A stretch of DNA of 24,267 bases from contig CAQBKK010000011.1 in NCBI GenBank assembly GCA_948760655.1, positions 1-24,267 on the forward strand, written 5' to 3'. Under the pieces are notes generated by a model. It saw only the letters and a program-made list of their open reading frames with translations, was not told the DNA's origin and searched no databases. Source of the DNA: an uncultured Bacilli bacterium (lineage in GTDB: Bacteria; Bacillota_I; Bacilli_A; RF39; UBA660). Shown piece by piece: positions 7,629-15,680 of this stretch. Within the stretch, counting starts at the first letter, position 1. Each line of letters starts with the position of its first letter. The translations under genes were made by a program, and so were the position numbers.

Positions 7629-8957
7629 ATGAAACAAAAAAAAATTCTTATTTTAGGAATGGCTAGAAGTGGTATTGCAGTTGCAAAACTTCTTAGCACT
7701 TATGAAAATGAAATTACGATTTCAGATATAAAGGAACAAGATAAGAAAACGATAGAGGAATTAGAAAATTTAAAACTGAAAGTAATGATTACAGAAAAAC
7801 AAGAAGATTTAATTGACGACTCTTGGGATGTTATCATTAAAAATCCAGCGATAAAACAGGATCATCCTGCTTTATTAAAAGCAAAAGAATTTGGTATTCC
7901 TATTATTAACGAAATGGAAGCAAGTTTTTTTCTTTTACCGCAAGATATTACAATTATTGGAATTACTGGTTCTAATGGTAAAACAACTACTACAACCATT
8001 TGTTATGAACTTTTAAAATATACTAAAAAACAAGTACATGTGGGTGGAAACATCGGAACTCCTCTTTCTAGTCTAGTACCGAAAATTCATAGCGGAGACA
8101 TTTTGGTTCTAGAAATTTCTGACCATCAACTATGTGATATGTATGACTTTAAAACAAGTATTAGTGTTTTAACAAATCTAAGTGAAGTACATTTGGATTT
8201 TCATGGTTCTTATGAGAAATATAAAATGATGAAAAAAAGAATCTTTAACCATCATACCAATAAAGAGATAGCCATTATAAACCAAGAAAATGAAGATTGT
8301 TTACAATTAACAAAAGATATTCCTTCTAAAAAAATGTATTTTTCTTCTAAAAATAATGCAGATATTTGTTTAAAAGATAACAAAATATTTTATTTAGATC
8401 AAGAAATCATTGCTTGTGATGAAATAAAATTAAAAGGTACACATAATTATGAAAATATCATGGTTGGTATTCTACTAGCTAAAATGTTTCAGGTTGCAAA
8501 CGAAGACATCCAAAATTTTTTAAAAAACTTTGGGGGTGTAGAACATAGATTAGAATTCGTTCGTGAACTAAAAGGACGCAAATTTTATAATGACTCAAAA
8601 TCAACAAATAATCAATCTACCATTATTGCTTTAAATTCCTTTATAGAACCTACTCTACTTATTATGGGAGGATTAGATCGTAACATTCCCTTTGATGAAA
8701 TTGCTCCCTTTTTAAAAAATGTAAAAACTATTCTTTGCTATGGAGAAACAAAAGAAAAAATAAAAGCATTTGCACTAAAAAATGAAAAAGAAGTTATTGT
8801 ATTGGATACACTAATTGAAGCAACTACAAAAGCGTATGAAATGAGTACTGAAGGAGATATTATTCTTTTAAGTCCTGCTTGTGCATCATGGGATCAATAT
8901 CCTGATTTTGAAAAAAGAGGTATTGAGTTTAAAGAAACCGTTAACAATTTAGTTTAA
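7629..8957 (+). CDS. murD: UDP-N-acetylmuramoyl-L-alanine--D-glutamate ligase MurD
   Basis: ATP-dependent cytoplasmic ligase that adds D-glutamate to UDP-MurNAc-L-Ala, the step after MurC. At 442 aa it has the N-terminal Rossmann start ILILGMARSGIAVAKLL, the ATP loop GITGSNGKTTTTT (about 111-123), LTNLSEVHLDFHGSYEKY of the central domain, and YNDSKSTN with GGLDRN in the C-terminal domain. The usual SSFQL motif reads SDHQL here, a noticeable but probably tolerated variation. GGAGGG lies 6 nt before the ATG. A strong terminator follows at 8963-8994. Confidence 0.97.
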   Translation: MKQKKILILGMARSGIAVAKLLSTYENEITISDIKEQDKKTIEELENLKLKVMITEKQEDLIDDSWDVIIKNPAIKQDHPALLKAKEFGIPIINEMEASFFLLPQDITIIGITGSNGKTTTTTICYELLKYTKKQVHVGGNIGTPLSSLVPKIHSGDILVLEISDHQLCDMYDFKTSISVLTNLSEVHLDFHGSYEKYKMMKKRIFNHHTNKEIAIINQENEDCLQLTKDIPSKKMYFSSKNNADICLKDNKIFYLDQEIIACDEIKLKGTHNYENIMVGILLAKMFQVANEDIQNFLKNFGGVEHRLEFVRELKGRKFYNDSKSTNNQSTIIALNSFIEPTLLIMGGLDRNIPFDEIAPFLKNVKTILCYGETKEKIKAFALKNEKEVIVLDTLIEATTKAYEMSTEGDIILLSPACASWDQYPDFEKRGIEFKETVNNLV

Positions 8958-8962
8958 ACAAT

Positions 8963-8994
8963 AAAACAGATTCCAAAATTTGAATCTGTTTTTT
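8963..8994 (+). terminator. murD terminator (bidirectional)
   Basis: AAAACAGATTC and GAATCTGTTTT form a perfect 11-bp stem (8963-8973, 8982-8992) with an 8-nt loop, followed by more T. It probably also serves the convergent gene ending at 8999. Confidence 0.85.
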
Positions 8995-8998
8995 ACTA

Positions 8999-10918
8999 TT
9001 ACACATCAAATAAGTAATAGGAATTGCTAGATTTAATTAAACTATCTGACATACCAGCACCATTATAAGCATATAATTTATTTTTATATACACCAATATG
9101 TTCAAATTTATAAGCCATAATATAATCTTCTTTGCTATTTCTATCTCTTGTTTTATCATGGGTTACTTTAAATTTTCCATCACTTAAATATTCTAAATCT
9201 GTAATGATAACGTCTCCTTCATTATTGGTAGTAACGATTCGAAGTGTACTTGGTGTTTTATTTTCTACCTCTTTCATAAAATTGTCATAAGCAATAGCAT
9301 TATATACTTTTCCTTGCTCTATTACATAGTTTCCATCTTTTTTGGCATCTGCAAGAGAAAATGATGGAGATAACAATTCTAATTTTTTAAATGTAGTATC
9401 AATATCACAAGAATTTCCATTACCATAAGTAATTGTAAATTCATTAAAAATCTTACCCTTTGTTACTGTATAATTTGTGATTGTATAATCTCCTTCTGGA
9501 TTGTAATAGTAAACCACATTATCACATTCTAATTTTTGATAACTTGTTATTAATTTATCCAATTCTTCTTGTAAAGCATTGGCACTTCGTATACTTGTAA
9601 ATGTAGCTGAGAAATTGCAACATTCTTCTTTTAATATAGAAAGTTTTGGAACTTCTAAAATTTTTCCTGAAGCACCTGATTTGTATACTTTTGTTCCATA
9701 TGGAAGACTTATTAGTACTACTATAATAATTCCTATTATAGCAAATACAATTAAATAAACTATAGGAGATTTTTTCTTTTTCTCTTTTTTTTCTATAGAA
9801 ACTATATTTTCTTGCGTTTCATTTTTTTCTTTTTCTGTTATTTCTTTTTGTTCTATTTCTTGCTTTTGAATTTCTAAAAGTTTTCTTTTTTCTTCTTTTA
9901 TCTGTTCTTTTTTTCTTTTCTTTTCTTCTCGTTTTGTATGTTGTGTTGCTTTAAAAAAATGCCACTTTTTCTTAGTAAGTTTAAAAATTTTGTATAAGAA
10001 ATTTTTACATTTTTGAAAAACAACTTTTAAAATTTTACCAAAACGGATGCATAATTCTTTTCCTTTTTTAGCTGCTATTTTGGCATGATTATAAATCCAG
10101 ATTGCTCCAATTTTTATACCTTTCGCTAGAAATGTTAAAAAAATTAAAAACTTCGTGGCGATATTTTTAGTACTTTTCTTTATAAAGGTTTCTATTTCCT
10201 TTTTAGAAATTTCTTTTAAATGTTCCTTTAAATATTTTTTTACTTCTTTACTTTTAAACTTTTTCTTATTGTTTTCTTTTTCCTTTTTCTTTTTTTGGAA
10301 AGAAGATTTTTTCTTGACATCTTCTTTTTTGTCATTTGTCTTTTCTTTTAACGTTGAATTTGTTTTTTTCTTTGTTTCGTTTGCTTTCTTTTTTTTAGTT
10401 TTAGTTTGTTCTTCTGACTCTTTCTTTTTCTTAGTTACTATTCTAGATTTATCATTTTTTGTTTTAGTAGTTGTAATTTTTTGTTCTTTTTTTTCAGGAT
10501 TTATTACTTCTTTTTTTGTTTTTGGAGTTGTTTTTTTTGTATTTTCTTTAGTTGTTTTGTTGCTATTTGCTGATGATTTACTTTTAGAAGTTGTTTTCTT
10601 TTTAGAAACTGGCGTTTTTATTTCTTTTGCCTTTTCTTTTTTCGTTTCAGAACTTTTTTGCTTTTCTTTTTGTGTAGGTTCTTTCTTTTCTTTTGGAAGG
10701 GTTGTTTGCATTTCTTCTTTTTTAGAAGTTGTTGTTTTGTTTGTACTACTACTTTTCTTTTTTTCCATCGGCGTTTTTGTATTCACTTTTTCTTTTTCCT
10801 TTTTCTTCGCCGCATTTGTAGTGGTTTCTTCTTTAGAAAGTTCTATTTTTTTTATTTGTTCTTTTTTATTATTTGTCTTTATATCATTGATTTTTCTTTT
10901 TTTCTTGCCTTGTGCCAT
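8999..10918 (-). CDS. Lys-rich single-pass membrane protein with C-terminal DUF4362-like domain
   Basis: About 639 aa. Residue numbers below count from the upstream GTG at 10933; from the ATG at 10918, preferred here, subtract 5. Residues 1-235 are extremely rich in Lys, Glu, Thr and Ser with almost no hydrophobics, so probably disordered. About 255-330 is basic with amphipathic stretches, 330-375 is a charged coiled-coil-like segment, and 389-410 is one clear membrane helix (PIVYLIVFAIIGIIIVVLIS). An extracytoplasmic part of about 230 residues with several Cys follows. Its end (about 527-625: ADAKKDGNYVIEQGKVYN, FMKEVENKTPSTLRIV, NEGDVIITDLEY, THDKTRDRN) resembles DUF4362, a family without known function. 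By the positive-inside rule the Lys-rich part is cytoplasmic. The ribosome site is poor for every start (three GTGs at 10933-10925, then the ATG). A TATAAT -10 lies at 10953-10948. The role is unknown. Confidence 0.82.
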   Translation of the reverse strand: MAQGKKKRKINDIKTNNKKEQIKKIELSKEETTTNAAKKKEKEKVNTKTPMEKKKSSSTNKTTTSKKEEMQTTLPKEKKEPTQKEKQKSSETKKEKAKEIKTPVSKKKTTSKSKSSANSNKTTKENTKKTTPKTKKEVINPEKKEQKITTTKTKNDKSRIVTKKKKESEEQTKTKKKKANETKKKTNSTLKEKTNDKKEDVKKKSSFQKKKKEKENNKKKFKSKEVKKYLKEHLKEISKKEIETFIKKSTKNIATKFLIFLTFLAKGIKIGAIWIYNHAKIAAKKGKELCIRFGKILKVVFQKCKNFLYKIFKLTKKKWHFFKATQHTKREEKKRKKEQIKEEKRKLLEIQKQEIEQKEITEKEKNETQENIVSIEKKEKKKKSPIVYLIVFAIIGIIIVVLISLPYGTKVYKSGASGKILEVPKLSILKEECCNFSATFTSIRSANALQEELDKLITSYQKLECDNVVYYYNPEGDYTITNYTVTKGKIFNEFTITYGNGNSCDIDTTFKKLELLSPSFSLADAKKDGNYVIEQGKVYNAIAYDNFMKEVENKTPSTLRIVTTNNEGDVIITDLEYLSDGKFKVTHDKTRDRNSKEDYIMAYKFEHIGVYKNKLYAYNGAGMSDSLIKSSNSYYLFDV

Positions 10919-11021
10919 AATCTTCACCACCACTTTTTACTACGGCTATTATAACGAAAAATATGAAAAAAAACTAGTGATTATGCAAGAATTTGGATAA
11001 GTTTTGAAATTTTTTTGAGAC

Positions 11022-11051
11022 AAAAGAAAAAGTACATTCCTAAATGCACTT
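11022..11051 (-). terminator. gltX terminator
   Basis: On the minus strand AAGTGCATT and AATGTACTT form a 9-bp stem (one G-U) with a TAGG loop, followed by TTTCTTTT. It lies 3 nt past the gltX stop. Confidence 0.7.
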
Positions 11052-11054
11052 CGC

Positions 11055-12701
11055 CTATAAATTTTCTATCCGTTTTATTACTCTTTCTTTTCCTAAAATT
11101 TGCATTATATCGTAAAGGTTTGGTGTAGTAGTTAGTGTAGTTAGACCAATACGAATAAAGTTTGTTATATCTACTACACTTCCTTTGTAGTTTTCTGGGT
11201 TTACTTTGTAGGCCTTCATATCTGTTGCAAATCCAAGACTTTCACATAACTCTTTGATTTTGCTAAACCATGTATCTTGGTCGTCACTTTCGTTATAGTA
11301 TTCCGTAATATAGGTATTTAAAATTTCTTTTACTTCTTCTTTTTTAAATGTTCCAAAATCATAAGTTACATCTTTAAAGTATTCATCGTACATATACCAA
11401 GTTTTGTTTTTTATTTCAGAGTAATAAGTGTAGTCTTTACGAGGTTTCTTTTGACATCTTTCTATATTGTAAATTGCCATAGAATATTCTTTGTATTTTT
11501 CTAAGATACTCGCAAATTCATCATCGTATTTCTTGCTCCATGCAAGTGCTCCTTCATATACTTCTTCTTTTGTAAGACGACTGATATAATTTTTAGAAAT
11601 ATTATCTAATTTATCTAGGTCAAATAAGGCTCCACTACTGCTCATTTTCTTAGGAGAAAATTCAAATTCTGTAAAATGAGCATCAGGGTGTCCCTCTCTC
11701 CATGCCTCATAGTTAGAATTTGCAATTGTCATAATCGCTTCGATAACAGCCATAGTAGGATACCCTTTTTCTTCATAAAAACTCATTTTAGCTTCTGGAT
11801 CTAAACGTTTCGAGATTTTTCTTACACTTTCTCCATCTTTTTTTAAGATTAAAGGAATATGAATGTATTTTGGCATTTTAAACCCAAATACTCGAAATAA
11901 TTCATAATGCACAGGAATGGAACTTATCCACTCCCCTCCACGAACAACATGCGTGGTGTGCATCAAGTGATCATCTACTAAATGAGCAAAATGATAGGTT
12001 GGAAGTCCATCTTTGCTTTTCATGATAGGAATATCAATATCGTTTTCTGGAAATTCCATTTCCCCATTTGCTAAATCATTGAATTTGAATTTACGATTGA
12101 AGTCGCCATTACTTTTTAAACGGATGGTATAGGCATCTCCCTTTTTAATACGTTCTACTGCTTCTTCAACGGACAAATCACGATATTTTGCGTATCTACC
12201 ATAAATACCAATTCTTCTTTTGTCTCTTGCTTGTCCCTCACGAATAGCATCCATTTCTTCTTTTGTTAAGAAACAGGGATAGGCTTTACCTTCTATGATT
12301 AAATATTTAATAAACGTTTGGTAAATTTCTTTTCTTTCACTTTGAATATAAGGACCATAATTTCCTTTTGTTTCGTTTGTATCTCGGTATTCGTATTCGT
12401 CTGGATTTAAATCATAAGTATCTAAAACAGAACGAATGTATTCTACCGCTCCTTCTACAGTACGAGAGGTATCTGTATCTTCGTTACGGAGATAAAATAC
12501 GCCCTTACTTTGACGTGCTAAAACATAATCAATTAAACATGGCATAAAATGCCCAATGTGCATAAATCCTGTTGGACTTGGTGCAAAACGAGTTACCTTC
12601 GCATTCTCTCCTAGATTTCTTTCAGGATACATTTCTTCATAATCTTTTATTGTTTTTGTCAATCCTGGAAATATTAAATCTGCTAATTCTTGTCTATTCA
12701 T
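11055..12701 (-). CDS. gltX: Glutamate--tRNA ligase
   Basis: Class I aminoacyl-tRNA synthetase that charges tRNA with glutamate. The 548-aa protein has FAPSPTGFMHIGH (HIGH motif at 48-51), the Glu-binding region YLRNEDTDTSR, HVVRGGEWISSIPVH, and the second ATP signature as KISKR at about 295-299, then the helical anticodon-binding domain. It is longer than the common 470-490 aa form, with about 35 residues before the catalytic core; long forms of 540-560 aa occur in some Firmicutes. The ATG at 12701 has GGAGGG 5 nt upstream and overlaps the end of the preceding cyclophilin gene by 8 nt, implying coupled translation. A terminator follows directly. Confidence 0.96.
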   Translation of the reverse strand: MNRQELADLIFPGLTKTIKDYEEMYPERNLGENAKVTRFAPSPTGFMHIGHFMPCLIDYVLARQSKGVFYLRNEDTDTSRTVEGAVEYIRSVLDTYDLNPDEYEYRDTNETKGNYGPYIQSERKEIYQTFIKYLIIEGKAYPCFLTKEEMDAIREGQARDKRRIGIYGRYAKYRDLSVEEAVERIKKGDAYTIRLKSNGDFNRKFKFNDLANGEMEFPENDIDIPIMKSKDGLPTYHFAHLVDDHLMHTTHVVRGGEWISSIPVHYELFRVFGFKMPKYIHIPLILKKDGESVRKISKRLDPEAKMSFYEEKGYPTMAVIEAIMTIANSNYEAWREGHPDAHFTEFEFSPKKMSSSGALFDLDKLDNISKNYISRLTKEEVYEGALAWSKKYDDEFASILEKYKEYSMAIYNIERCQKKPRKDYTYYSEIKNKTWYMYDEYFKDVTYDFGTFKKEEVKEILNTYITEYYNESDDQDTWFSKIKELCESLGFATDMKAYKVNPENYKGSVVDITNFIRIGLTTLTTTPNLYDIMQILGKERVIKRIENL

Positions 12702-13308
12702 TTTCTCCCTCCACTATTTTTATAAATTCTGCTCTTTTTATTTTAACATCTTTTATTGGTTTATCGCTACTATCTGTTACAACAGAGCCAATTGAATCAA
12801 CTACATCCATTCCAGCAATGACACGACCGAAAGCTGCGTACTGACCATCTAGACTAGCATTATCTTCTAGCATAATAAAGAACTGGCTACTTGCACTATC
12901 CTTTACACTTGTTCTAGCCATAGAAATCACTCCACGTTCATGTTTTAAATTGTTTTCTACTCCGTTTGCACTGAACTCCCCCTTAATGGTACTTGCATTT
13001 CTGCCAAGACTTGTTCCGTCTCCTGCTTGAATCACAAAATCTCTTACTACGCGATGGAAAATAATATCGTTATAGAAATCACTTTCCACTAGCTTTTGAA
13101 AATTCTTTACTGTAATTGGGGCAATATCTGGGTATAACTCGAGTAAAATTTTACTTTCGTCTTCTAATTCGATTAAGACATTGTTTGTCTTTTGGTTTGT
13201 TTCTTGATAACTTAGACTTTCGTATTCTTTTACTTCACTTAAAACTTCTTTCTCACCACAACCTGTAACTAATAGTAAAGATAAAATGATTGTTATTATT
13301 TTTTTCAT
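12694..13308 (-). CDS. Cyclophilin-type peptidyl-prolyl cis-trans isomerase, lipoprotein
   Basis: Extracytoplasmic folding catalyst that isomerises X-Pro bonds. The signal peptide MKKIITIILSLLLVTGC has a lipobox with Cys17, so the protein is membrane-anchored outside the cytoplasm. The cyclophilin domain starts near 43 and shows FYNDIIFHRVVRDFVIQAGD (catalytic FHR at 84-86), the GEFSANGVENNLKHERGVISMAR region, SQFFIML and YAAFGRVIAGMDVVD. These match the single-domain bacterial cyclophilin family. GAGAGG precedes the ATG. It lies 21 bp after the Fic gene and overlaps gltX by 8 nt. Confidence 0.93.
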   Translation of the reverse strand: MKKIITIILSLLLVTGCGEKEVLSEVKEYESLSYQETNQKTNNVLIELEDESKILLELYPDIAPITVKNFQKLVESDFYNDIIFHRVVRDFVIQAGDGTSLGRNASTIKGEFSANGVENNLKHERGVISMARTSVKDSASSQFFIMLEDNASLDGQYAAFGRVIAGMDVVDSIGSVVTDSSDKPIKDVKIKRAEFIKIVEGENE

Positions 13309-13329
13309 ATTTGCCTCTCTTTTCTTTTT

Positions 13330-14076
13330 TTATTTTTCTATTTCAAACTTTAATAGTTTTATACAAATTTTTTCATATACATCTTGCTCATGTTTTATTG
13401 TGTCTGTTAAAAACATTTTGTCTTTTTCAAATTCTTTTAAACCTCTCATATAATAAGGTTTATCGTCATCTAGTATAATAAATGGCATTATATTATTTTT
13501 TAAACATTCTTTAAACATAATCATTCTACCAACTCTGCCATTTCCATCGCCAAAAGGATGAATTTTTTCGAATTTATAATGAAAATCAATGATGTCTTCT
13601 AAAGTGATATTGGTTTTAGAATTATACGCAAGAATTAATTCTTCTATTTCTTTTTCTACGTCTTCAGGAGCAGTTGTATGAATCACATTAACAAGTCCTA
13701 TCATATTAGGAACGATTTTAAAGCCACCGACATTATATCTAGGGTTTTCTTCATCACTGGTATTTCTTTTTAAAATTTTATTCATTTCTAACATCATTTC
13801 TTTGGATAACTTATTATCCACATTATCTAACATATAATCAAATAGTTTAAAATGATTTTTAGATTCTATTAGATCATCTAGCTTGATTAAATCATTACTC
13901 TTAGGAAGAAAAGAAGAGGTATCAAAAATTGCTTCCGTTTGGTCACTTGTTAATCTACTCCCTTCTATTTTATTTGAATTATAAGAAAAATTCACTTGTG
14001 AATAATGATATATATTTCCTTTAAATTTGGATTCTTTTTGAATAATTAGTTCTTTTTTTATTTTATTTACGTCCAT
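13330..14076 (-). CDS. Fic-domain protein (probable AMP transferase) with N-terminal inhibitory motif
   Basis: Fic enzymes transfer a nucleotide moiety, usually AMP from ATP, to a hydroxyl of a target protein. The 248-aa product has the full catalytic motif HPFGDGNGR at 173-181 (His173 base, Asp178 metal ligand). It also has the flap/target-binding region GGFKIVPNMIGL at 118-129. An inhibitory helix motif S-N-K-I-E-G (34-39), followed by SRLT, is the [S/T]xxxE[G/N] signature that obstructs ATP binding in autoinhibited class II Fic proteins. The complete motif and built-in inhibition suggest a regulated enzyme rather than a toxin needing a separate antitoxin. The only ribosome site, AGGGAT, is 11 nt upstream, so translation may be modest. 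The target is unknown. Confidence 0.92.
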   Translation of the reverse strand: MDVNKIKKELIIQKESKFKGNIYHYSQVNFSYNSNKIEGSRLTSDQTEAIFDTSSFLPKSNDLIKLDDLIESKNHFKLFDYMLDNVDNKLSKEMMLEMNKILKRNTSDEENPRYNVGGFKIVPNMIGLVNVIHTTAPEDVEKEIEELILAYNSKTNITLEDIIDFHYKFEKIHPFGDGNGRVGRMIMFKECLKNNIMPFIILDDDKPYYMRGLKEFEKDKMFLTDTIKHEQDVYEKICIKLLKFEIEK

Positions 14077-14178
14077 ACTTTATCTATCCCTATTTCTCAC
14101 TTATTTATTCTTTCTTTTGTATTTTTACATTTATATTCTAATTGGCTCCTATGATTAATTCTTAATTTATTGTAATTA

Positions 14179-14838
14179 TTATACTAATTTTGTTATTGAC
14201 TCCGTTTGCTTTTTACTTCTTTTCCTTTTTACTATTTGTTCTGCATTTCCAAATTCTTCTACTATTTTTTGGACTGCTTCTTCTTGCCCAAATTCTATAG
14301 CATATTTAAAAAATGTTCTTCTTACTAATTCATAAAATTCTTGACTATCCAATCCTTTAGGTGCAAAAAGAACAATGTTTTCTTCTTCAAATTTCTTTGT
14401 TTCTAATCTAGGAACTGTTATAAAGGCTACCAAATAAGGTTTCTTAATATCTTCATACATGTTCCAACCATCTTTTATATTGCTATCTTTTTGTATTTTC
14501 TTATACTCTGTAGATATGTCTACATCATCAAACTCGCTAGACTCGATATATGATTCTATATACACATAAATACGATTTGTTTCTTCTTCACCATAAAATT
14601 GATTTGTAATCGTATCAAAAAAATCTTCGTCTGTTTCTTCTTTTGTGCTTGCAACCATTTTTGTTTCTCTGATAGCTGACATAACCTGTAAATATTCTTG
14701 TACTTTTGCATCTTTTTCCAATTCTACTTTTTCATCCACTAAATTGTGCAGTTTCTCTTTTGCCTTATGGATTTTCTTTTGATGCTCTTTCAGTACACTA
14801 TATTTGTTTAAAATTTTCTTATAATTTTCTTCGGTCAT
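14179..14838 (-). CDS. Uncharacterised protein with N-terminal coiled coil
   Basis: Not recognised. It is 219 aa, soluble and highly charged. About 1-65 is a predicted coiled coil (LKEHQKKIHKAKEKLHNLVDEKVELEKD). The middle carries acidic stretches (EETDEDFFD, SSEFDDVDIS), and the C-terminal part looks folded (PYLVAFITVPRL, ENIVLFAPKGLDSQEFYELVRRTFFKYA), ending in a basic tail. No signal peptide or membrane segment is present. AGGAAAGGA precedes the ATG by 9 nt. It lies upstream of the Fic gene on the same strand with a 102-bp spacer in which no clear signal was found. Confidence 0.75.
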   Translation of the reverse strand: MTEENYKKILNKYSVLKEHQKKIHKAKEKLHNLVDEKVELEKDAKVQEYLQVMSAIRETKMVASTKEETDEDFFDTITNQFYGEEETNRIYVYIESYIESSEFDDVDISTEYKKIQKDSNIKDGWNMYEDIKKPYLVAFITVPRLETKKFEEENIVLFAPKGLDSQEFYELVRRTFFKYAIEFGQEEAVQKIVEEFGNAEQIVKRKRSKKQTESITKLV

Positions 14839-14859
14839 AACTTATTTTCCTTTCCTATT

Positions 14860-14881
14860 TTTTGCAAGTTCATTTGCAAAA
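14860..14881. repeat. Perfect 8-bp inverted repeat upstream of the coiled-coil protein gene
   Basis: TTTTGCAA, 6-nt loop, TTGCAAAA, in the 65-bp spacer just upstream of the ribosome site of the gene starting at 14838. It could be a weak terminator of the AlkD-like gene or an operator or leader hairpin. Confidence 0.45.
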
Positions 14882-14903
14882 CTTTTATTTTTTTAAATAG
14901 AAG

Positions 14904-15620
14904 TTATTTTCTTTTTAGTGTATTTAAATAGTTTTTGTCTTCTTTCGATACACGATAACTATCTCTTATTTTACTAATGGTTTTATTAAATGTAAATGTA
15001 TTTACCTTACTTTTTAATAAATAATCTAAAGTAATATTTCTATATTTTGTAAAGCACTCGCATAAGAGCCAAGCGATACCCATATTCACATAGTACTTAT
15101 CTAATGTAATTTGATTTACCAAAGAAAATATTTTTTCTAAATATTTTTCTTCTACATAAAAACTTAAAAGTACAATCAAACCAACTCGTATGCGAAATTC
15201 TTCTTTGCTTTTTAAATAATTGGTAAAATATGAAAACCAAAATTCTTTATCACTTTCTACTATTTTTAAGCTATTACAAAATCCATCACAATTCGCCCAG
15301 TTATCGATTAAGGATACATAGTCATCTAAATAATGTAGAAGTAATTCCTTTTCTTTTATCTTGGCTATGACAAAACCTTTAATCATGACTTCTTCGTAAT
15401 AATTATTTTCACTACATGTTAAAAAGGATACAATATCTCCTTTACTAATGCTATTTGCAATCTTTCTTTGTATCGGAACCCGTATGCCTAAAATCTCATA
15501 TTTAGTTGTTGTTAGTTTACTATGAAATTCTTCGTATTTTGTATCTTTTAAACTTTTTAAATATTCTATGTAGTCATCATATTTTTCTTTTGTCCATTTT
15601 TCTAATTTTAACTTTTCCAT
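14904..15620 (-). CDS. AlkD-like DNA alkylation repair protein
   Basis: HEAT-repeat DNA glycosylase family that removes alkylated bases. The 238-aa protein is all helical, with the family's early motif ILGIRVPIQRKIA (43-55). DNWANCDGFC places W108 and D112 like the catalytic W109/D113 of Bacillus cereus AlkD. FRIRVG offers the conserved Arg, and YYVNMGIAWLLCECF supplies W184 near AlkD W187. The correspondence is my alignment by eye. No Shine-Dalgarno is seen before the ATG at 15620. An extended -10 sits so close that the mRNA may begin at the start codon. Confidence 0.85.
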   Translation of the reverse strand: MEKLKLEKWTKEKYDDYIEYLKSLKDTKYEEFHSKLTTTKYEILGIRVPIQRKIANSISKGDIVSFLTCSENNYYEEVMIKGFVIAKIKEKELLLHYLDDYVSLIDNWANCDGFCNSLKIVESDKEFWFSYFTNYLKSKEEFRIRVGLIVLLSFYVEEKYLEKIFSLVNQITLDKYYVNMGIAWLLCECFTKYRNITLDYLLKSKVNTFTFNKTISKIRDSYRVSKEDKNYLNTLKRK

Positions 15621-15626
15621 GTCTTT

Positions 15627-15635
15627 AGTATAGCA
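15627..15635 (-). promoter_or_regulatory. Extended -10 promoter of the AlkD-like gene
   Basis: TGCTATACT on the minus strand (15635-15627): a TG-extended -10 with TATACT. The next seven bases reach the A of the ATG at 15620, so the mRNA would be leaderless. Confidence 0.5.
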
Positions 15636-15653
15636 GAAATATGCTTAGAAAAG

Positions 15654-15676
15654 AAAAAAATCTCTATTTTTAGAGA
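15654..15676 (-). terminator. Terminator of the LRR lipoprotein pseudogene
   Basis: TCTCTA and TAGAGA form a 6-bp stem around four bases, followed on the minus strand by TTTTTTT (15660-15654). Confidence 0.55.
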
Positions 15677-15680
15677 ATTT

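Noticed and set aside
10155..11000. Long plus-strand open frame rich in Phe, Ser and Val
   Set aside because: It is the antisense of the Lys-codon-rich gene on the minus strand (AAA/AAG reads as TTT/CTT). It has no ribosome site or recognisable domain and opposes the murD-side terminator.
13330..15620. Fic protein, coiled-coil protein and AlkD-like protein as a defence or toxin-antitoxin island
   Set aside because: The Fic protein carries its own inhibitory motif, AlkD-like proteins are common housekeeping repair enzymes, and no nuclease, phage-sensing or mobile signature accompanies them.
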